From Chloroflexota bacterium (GTDB lineage Bacteria > Chloroflexota > Anaerolineae > Anaerolineales > Villigracilaceae): a DNA stretch of 64,000 bases. The DNA lies in assembly GCA_016219545.1 (NCBI GenBank), contig JACRMH010000003.1, positions 62,001 through 126,000 on the forward strand. The letters run 5' to 3'. Both the position numbers and the translations under genes were made by a program. Below the pieces are notes generated by a model. The model was not told the DNA's origin, ran no database searches, and saw nothing but the letters and a program-made list of their open reading frames with translations. Of this stretch, positions 59,445-64,000 are shown in pieces; the stretch's first letter is position 1, and each line of letters opens with the position of its first letter.

Positions 59445-60452
59445 CTATACCTTCGGCCAATCCAACAATAAAACTTCAGCCAATAATTTCGAGTTCACGT
59501 TCTTATCCATCTTCTCCAAAGTGGACTCCAAGTCAGCGACCACGCACCGAGCGGTATGCAAATCCAAATGACTGGCGAGGAATTCGATCTCCATGTTGCA
59601 GTCAATGTTGGTGAGCGGAGTCTCAGCCTGCGCTACGCGCAACAGCACATCACGCCAATATGAAAGCCAGATCAAAATGACCTGACGCATGACTTCCTTG
59701 TCCTTTGAGAGTTTATCGGCGTAGGAGAATTTTTCCACGCGCGAGGCATGGAGCAAAGTTTGCAGGTCGTTCAAACGTTCTTCGCGTTTTTCCAACAAAG
59801 TCACATCGTCCACGAGACTGCGGGCATAGCCGGGGCGTCCGCCGGAAATGTGGGCGAGCAGACGGGCGCGTTCTTCATCCACGCCGCGTTTGAGCAGATC
59901 CGATTCAATGGCAGAGATGGGAAGAGGTCGCAGCCGCAACACTTCACAGCGCGAGATGATGGTTGGCAGGAGTTGTTCGGGGGTATCGGCGGTCAATAAA
60001 AGGATGGCATGAGCGGGCGCTTCTTCGAGAGTCTTCAACAAGGCATTGGATGCGCTGTCATTGGCTTCCTGAAAACGCAGAAACAAAGCCACGCGGTATT
60101 TTGCCTGATAAGGTTTCAGCGATAGCGAGTGCTGCACTGCGCGCACGTAATCAACTTTTAGAGTCCCGTTCTCTTTGGGAGTCCCGTCTTCATCCAAAGA
60201 TTGGATCACGGTCAGGTCGGGGTGCTGCATGGACTCGATCTGTTTGCAGTTGCGGCATGTGCCGCATGGGATCCCTGCGGACACGGGTGTTTCGCAATTC
60301 AATGCCTGGGCGAGGTGCAATGCCAAAGTCCGCCGGCCCAGGCCGGGAGGTCCGCAGAAAAGATACGCGTGGCGGACTTGTCCCTGCGCCACCTGCTGTT
60401 TGAGCATATCCACTGCCCATTCGTGTCCGATTAAATTCCAGTTATCAGTCAT
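59445..60452 (-). CDS. holB: DNA polymerase III subunit delta' (clamp loader)
   Basis: A 335-residue AAA+ clamp-loader subunit. The N-terminal P-loop region is CGPPGLGRRTLALHLAQ, in which the usual Lys of GKT is Arg; a zinc module follows (CGTCRNCKQIESMQHPDL). Sensor and linker elements include LLKTLEEAPAHAILLLTAD and ISRCEVLRLRPL with the SRC motif, and a C-terminal helical collar domain. delta' is often a non-hydrolysing stator, so the Arg is plausible. It lies two genes upstream of the membrane protein and follows rsgA. Confidence 0.93.
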   Translation of the reverse strand: MTDNWNLIGHEWAVDMLKQQVAQGQVRHAYLFCGPPGLGRRTLALHLAQALNCETPVSAGIPCGTCRNCKQIESMQHPDLTVIQSLDEDGTPKENGTLKVDYVRAVQHSLSLKPYQAKYRVALFLRFQEANDSASNALLKTLEEAPAHAILLLTADTPEQLLPTIISRCEVLRLRPLPISAIESDLLKRGVDEERARLLAHISGGRPGYARSLVDDVTLLEKREERLNDLQTLLHASRVEKFSYADKLSKDKEVMRQVILIWLSYWRDVLLRVAQAETPLTNIDCNMEIEFLASHLDLHTARCVVADLESTLEKMDKNVNSKLLAEVLLLDWPKV

Positions 60453-60490
60453 AGGGTTTCAATCGTAAATCGTCAATCGCAAATCGTCAA
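60453..60490. repeat. short direct repeats 'AATCGTAAATCGTC'
   Basis: Four tandem-like copies of AATCG(T/C)(A/C)AATCG(T/C)(C) between rsgA and holB: CAATCGTAAATCGTCAATCG then CAAATCGTCAATT. No gene or promoter is apparent in it. Confidence 0.65.
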
Positions 60491-61399
60491 TTATTCTTGT
60501 CCCGCGCGCAAACGCAAATAGGACTCGTATCTTTCAGGATGCACCGTGCCCGCCTTCAAGGCAGCCAGCACCGCACAGCCCGGCTCATGTTTATGCGAGC
60601 AATCGCTGAACTGACATTTTGGAACAAGGTCGCGCAAATCGGGGAAGTAGGCATCGATCTCTTCGGCTTCGGTATCCCACAACGCGAGGCTCTTCCAGCC
60701 CGGCGTGTCGGCTACGTATCCACCGCCATCGAGCGCGAACATTTGGCGCGTCACAGTCGTATGCCTGCCTTTTTTCATCGCGAAACTTACTTCATTTACC
60801 GCAAGCCCAAGCCCCGCTTGAATCTCATTGAGCAAACTGGATTTGCCTACCCCGCTCGGCCCCGCCAGTGCGCTGATCTTGTTTTGCAATTGCGCTTTCA
60901 GTTCATCCAAACCAACGCGCGTTTTTGTAGATGTATAAATTACGCGATAGCCAATCGATTCGTAAACGCTGAAAATTTCTTTTGCATTTTCAACGAGGTC
61001 AATTTTATTTGCAATGATGACTGCCGGTATTTTTTGCTTTTCAGTGATGACAAGGAAACGGTCCAACATCCTTAATTTTGGATTCGGATTCGCGCACGCG
61101 AAAACAAAGACGGCCTGATCGGCATTCGCCAGCAGAACCTGCTGATAGATTCCCTGTGGGCGCGGGTCCAACCGGACGAGGGACTGCTTGCGCTCCTCGA
61201 CATTTTCTATCGCCCCGGAACCGTCTGCCAAGACCTCGATCTGGACAGTATCGCCGAGTGCGGCAATGTCACCGACGGCGCGTCCCTGTTTGAGTTTGCC
61301 GCGCAATCTGCAAATGACAAGACCCTCCCCGGTCTCTACTGTAAAGAAACCGGATTGGGCCTTGATGATCAAACCACGTTTGTATATTTCGTTCGTCAA
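60491..61399 (-). CDS. rsgA: ribosome small-subunit-dependent GTPase A
   Basis: A 302-residue circularly permuted GTPase. An N-terminal OB fold is followed by motifs in the order G4 (IIANKID), G1 (GPSGVGKSSLLNEI), G2-like (RHTTVTRQ) and G3 (VADTPGW), and then a zinc knuckle CQFSDCSHKHEPGC. It checks and matures the 30S subunit. Length and motifs are normal. Confidence 0.95.
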   Translation of the reverse strand: MTNEIYKRGLIIKAQSGFFTVETGEGLVICRLRGKLKQGRAVGDIAALGDTVQIEVLADGSGAIENVEERKQSLVRLDPRPQGIYQQVLLANADQAVFVFACANPNPKLRMLDRFLVITEKQKIPAVIIANKIDLVENAKEIFSVYESIGYRVIYTSTKTRVGLDELKAQLQNKISALAGPSGVGKSSLLNEIQAGLGLAVNEVSFAMKKGRHTTVTRQMFALDGGGYVADTPGWKSLALWDTEAEEIDAYFPDLRDLVPKCQFSDCSHKHEPGCAVLAALKAGTVHPERYESYLRLRAGQE

Positions 61400-61424
61400 A
61401 TAGTTACCTATATTTTCTCGTCAC

Positions 61425-61550
61425 ACCTGCACTTGCGTGCGGTGCAAGTGTTGCGAGCCGCCAGCTTTTGTACTTTGGCGGCGAAGCAATCTCCTCACAA
61501 AATGAGATTGCTTCGGGCTAAGAAAAAGAACGCCTTCGCAATGACGATGT
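61425..61550. repeat. repeat block between rsgA and the PBP gene
   Basis: Contains a perfect hairpin GAAGCAATCTC/GAGATTGCTTC (61483-61493, 61504-61514), a CACTTGC/GCAAGTG pair (61431-61450 area), and GAACGCCTTCGCAATGACGA, related to the CGCAACGACAT family. Confidence 0.7.
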
Positions 61551-61554
61551 ATAG

Positions 61555-63777
61555 TTATGGAGTTGGCGTATTAGGCGGCGATCCAATGGGACCGAATGAA
61601 GGTATGCTTTGCGGACTTCCATAATAGTAAGTCTCCACGATTGCCCTGAAAATCGGTGCGGCAAATTCCGAGCCTTCGCCTTGGTTTTCCACAATGACCG
61701 CGATGGCAATATCAGGCAGTCCTGTGTTTGCTTCGTTCAAGGTGTAACCGGCAAACCAGGCATGGGGTTTGCCATTACCTGATTCAGCGGTGCCAGTCTT
61801 TCCAGCCACATCAAATTGCAGCCCGCGCATTGCAAAAGCCGCTGTTCCTCTCGAGTTTTGAGTCACCATCAAAAGCGCTTCCTGAAGCGAAGCCAGGTTT
61901 CCCGGATTTAATAGCAAAGTTCCTTGCGCCTCGGGCTTGAACACCAGCACCGGGCTCCCGTCTATCGGTTGGATCTTCTCAACGATCTGGGGCCTGTATA
62001 AGGTCCCGCCGTTTGCGACCGCAGCCATAAACCTTGCCACTTGCAGAGGCGTGACTAGTACATTTCCCTGTCCAATGGCTTGGTTGGTGGCATCCAGTTC
62101 GCTGGCAGGGTCATCGATCCGTCCGCTTTCTTCTTCCACTTCGGCAATGCCAGTCGGGGAACCAAGCCCAAAATTGCGCGCCATTTTGGCAATGTCACCA
62201 CCGCGATTCCAATTCTTATATAGATCAAGCCCAATATGATAGAAATATGGATCGCAGGAACGCATCAAACCTTCCTGTAAATTAAGCATACCCGAAGGCT
62301 TTGTGGAGGATGTGTTGCATGCTTCTCCGGCCGCGAGCGCATCCTGACAATGCTGCCAGGTCCAATCGTACAAAATAGGCTGAATTAGCTCAGTAAATTC
62401 ATATTGGCAATTGTAGGGCGTATCTTTCGTGTACAGTCCACTCTCGAGAGCCGCAGACATGGTGATGACCTTGAACACAGACCCAAGCGGATACTGTCCC
62501 TGTGTGGCACGGTTAATCAGGGCATCGTTCGGCATCAGGTTAATGCCACCTTTATTCGGGTTATTAGGTTCAAAATTATTCGGGTCAAAGCGCGGCGACG
62601 AAGCCATTGCGATAATACGGCCCGTCTTCACTTCCATCACAACCACAGCGCCCGTGAAGAATTCAATTGACTTCTGGGCGTAGGACTGCATGTTGTTATC
62701 CAGAGTGAGGGTGACAGAATCTGCCGGTACCGGATTGCTCTGCCCAAGGATGCTGATTGGCGTCCCGTCAGGAGCAACTACGTGCAGGATCCCGCCGTGC
62801 TTGCCGGCCAGGTATGGCTCCGCCCATTTTTCAATGCCCGCCTGACCGATCCTTTCGCTTCCGTTATAACCCAGCCTGCGATAAGTATTTACCTGTTCCG
62901 GAGCAATCAGTAGTGTATATCCAACGGCCTGCGAAGCAAACCCATTGTTGAAGTAATAGCGCGAGTTATATTTTTCATATTCCAAACCGCCCGGGCTGAT
63001 GGTGAGCAAACGCTCGGCTTCATCGCGTGTCCCTTCGCACATCGGTAATTTCCAACCGGGGCCGCTTTGATCGATTTGATTCTCGATCATGATGGGATCA
63101 AACCCGCATAGCTTCCCCACTTCAGAGGTCAGGGTTCCGCGCAAATCCGGGTCGATCTGACCGGTTTGAATGCTGAATGCAAAAGCATCCGACTGCGAAA
63201 CAATGGAGTGACCGTTCTTATCGTAGATATCACCGCGCGCGGGAATCTCGTAATCCATCTTAAGCACATTTCCGCCGGCAAGTTCAGGCAGGATCAGTCC
63301 ATCATTCCATTCCACCTTCCAACTGCCATCTTCATTGGTCAGGAGCATGATGATGTCCCGCTGAATGTCGCCGGCGAGAGCGGTATGATAAATGATGTTA
63401 TATGCGACTTCGGCTTCGCGGGGGGAGGGTTTCGCCGAGTTGATCGTATATTCAAAACTGGATGCGCTCATAGTATTCAGCGCATCATCATAACGAGCGG
63501 AAAAATCCTCCAATGTGATCGCATCGCGGTTGGGCTTGCTGAGCATATTGTACATGCTAGCATAATCGCTGCTCATGAAGGCATCCAGATATTTTTTACC
63601 GGCCGCCTGCGCATCCGGCGCGGGCGTGATAGCGACCTGAGCAGTAGGTAAAGGGGTTTGCGTGGCGAACAAGCCGGAGATCGGGTTACTTCCCGGAGTG
63701 CCGTTCGTACCGCCTGAACTGCATGAGGCGAGAAAAGTCAGTATCAAAATATAGTTTATCCAGCGAAAAACTTTCAT
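61555..63777 (-). CDS. class B penicillin-binding protein with MecA_N-like domain
   Basis: A 740-residue lipoprotein-anchored transpeptidase. Signal MKVFRWINYILILTFL, lipobox LASC, a Gly/Thr/Pro-rich linker, then an NTF2-like N-domain (about 55-165: AGKKYLDAFMSSDYASMY). The dimerisation domain starts at IPARGDIYDKNG. The transpeptidase has SxxK in YPLGSVFKVITM, SxN-like SCDPYF (Ser-Cys-Asp), and KTGTAESG. The SxN third residue is Asp rather than Asn. It cross-links peptidoglycan. The presence of a MecA_N domain is typical of beta-lactam-tolerant PBPs but does not prove resistance. AAAGGATAC precedes the ATG. Confidence 0.92.
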   Translation of the reverse strand: MKVFRWINYILILTFLASCSSGGTNGTPGSNPISGLFATQTPLPTAQVAITPAPDAQAAGKKYLDAFMSSDYASMYNMLSKPNRDAITLEDFSARYDDALNTMSASSFEYTINSAKPSPREAEVAYNIIYHTALAGDIQRDIIMLLTNEDGSWKVEWNDGLILPELAGGNVLKMDYEIPARGDIYDKNGHSIVSQSDAFAFSIQTGQIDPDLRGTLTSEVGKLCGFDPIMIENQIDQSGPGWKLPMCEGTRDEAERLLTISPGGLEYEKYNSRYYFNNGFASQAVGYTLLIAPEQVNTYRRLGYNGSERIGQAGIEKWAEPYLAGKHGGILHVVAPDGTPISILGQSNPVPADSVTLTLDNNMQSYAQKSIEFFTGAVVVMEVKTGRIIAMASSPRFDPNNFEPNNPNKGGINLMPNDALINRATQGQYPLGSVFKVITMSAALESGLYTKDTPYNCQYEFTELIQPILYDWTWQHCQDALAAGEACNTSSTKPSGMLNLQEGLMRSCDPYFYHIGLDLYKNWNRGGDIAKMARNFGLGSPTGIAEVEEESGRIDDPASELDATNQAIGQGNVLVTPLQVARFMAAVANGGTLYRPQIVEKIQPIDGSPVLVFKPEAQGTLLLNPGNLASLQEALLMVTQNSRGTAAFAMRGLQFDVAGKTGTAESGNGKPHAWFAGYTLNEANTGLPDIAIAVIVENQGEGSEFAAPIFRAIVETYYYGSPQSIPSFGPIGSPPNTPTP

Positions 63778-63841
63778 TTGTATCCTTTTTTATGTTTATC
63801 TTTTTGGCGAAAGAACTCGTTTGGTTTTTGGTTCACCCGGG

Positions 63842-64000
63842 TTAGGCATCCCGTAATATCGCACTCGAAACCGGGCATTGATAGTTCAACAGTGTTTGAC
63901 ATGCAAGTGGAAGGTCCGCTTCGGGCTGGACATCCAATTTTCGCAAGGCCCGCAAAACGTGACAGAGCGGCAATCCCATCACACTGGCGTAACATCCCTG
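63842..64000 (-). CDS. Maf family nucleotide pyrophosphatase, C-terminal fragment
   Basis: The last 52 codons of a frame that enters from the right edge. GCYASVMGLPLCHVLRAL matches the conserved end of Maf/YhdE proteins (x-Val-x-Gly-Leu-Pro-Leu-Cys), which hydrolyse nucleoside triphosphates of modified bases and are linked to cell division. It precedes the PBP gene by 64 bases on the same strand. Confidence 0.8.
   Translation of the reverse strand, partial: QGCYASVMGLPLCHVLRALRKLDVQPEADLPLACQTLLNYQCPVSSAILRDA

Noticed and set aside
1-64000. CRISPR arrays, transposases, phage genes
   Set aside because: No regularly spaced direct repeats, no transposase, integrase or capsid-like frame seen. 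The tmRNA 3' end, a common integration site, is followed by a terminator and not by an integrase.

Overview
The window reads as an ordinary chromosomal segment of a Gram-positive-like bacterium, most probably Chloroflexota class Anaerolineae (inference, no marker tree was possible). Supporting signs are: T-box and FMN riboswitches; a RibXY-type riboflavin ABC transporter behind the FMN riboswitch; many lipoproteins whose lipobox is followed by a Pro/Thr/Ala/Glu-rich linker; Rho; a one-gene LutB-LutC fusion; and many short palindromic intergenic repeats. No phage, plasmid, transposase or CRISPR locus was seen.

Layout. 1-1.3 kb: a GAF sensor running off the left edge and a divergent HAD phosphatase. 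1.4-6.6 kb: a BMP-family (nucleoside-type) ABC importer with its binding protein first, then an intercistronic terminator, two permeases and a double ATPase. 6.6-12.7 kb: epimerase, MOSC protein, alpha/beta hydrolase, a membrane protein, an MFS transporter and a DUF3298-type lipoprotein. 12.7-16.7 kb: a lactate-utilisation (Lut) operon with an inserted methyltransferase and a ChrB-like gene. 16.7-19.7 kb: tRNA-Arg, surE and dnaK. 19.8-23.2 kb: four paralogous lipoproteins. 23.3-27.5 kb: tmRNA abutting a response-regulator/MinD-like gene that has lost its 5' end, then Sir2, a GAF histidine kinase and an FHA protein. 27.6-32.9 kb: AI-2E-type permease, a small protein, rho, a LysM-M23 peptidase, birA and a small membrane protein. 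32.9-41.4 kb: gyrA, a YiiX-like amidase, an aromatic amino acid lyase, a DMT permease and a TPR-hydrolase fusion. 41.4-54.8 kb: a DEAD-box helicase, two tRNA-Ala genes and a translation/branched-chain amino acid block (T-box-ilvE, leader peptide-leuS, T-box-dinB-like-valS) interrupted by a lipoprotein, a HIT protein and an AlkD-like protein. 54.8-58 kb: FMN riboswitch and riboflavin transporter. 58-64 kb: STAS protein, membrane protein, DUF2277 protein, holB, rsgA, a class B PBP and a Maf fragment.

The most notable themes are regulatory. ilvE and valS leaders are T-boxes whose specifier loops can be aligned by eye (CUC = Leu, GUC = Val). leuS instead has a Leu-containing leader peptide. The valS T-box first controls a DinB-like gene. 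Several families of short dispersed repeats lie between genes, and the same families appear in frame inside lutBC, leuS and valS, resembling the Rickettsia palindromic elements in principle. The tmRNA/response-regulator junction looks like a rearrangement breakpoint or an assembly fault.
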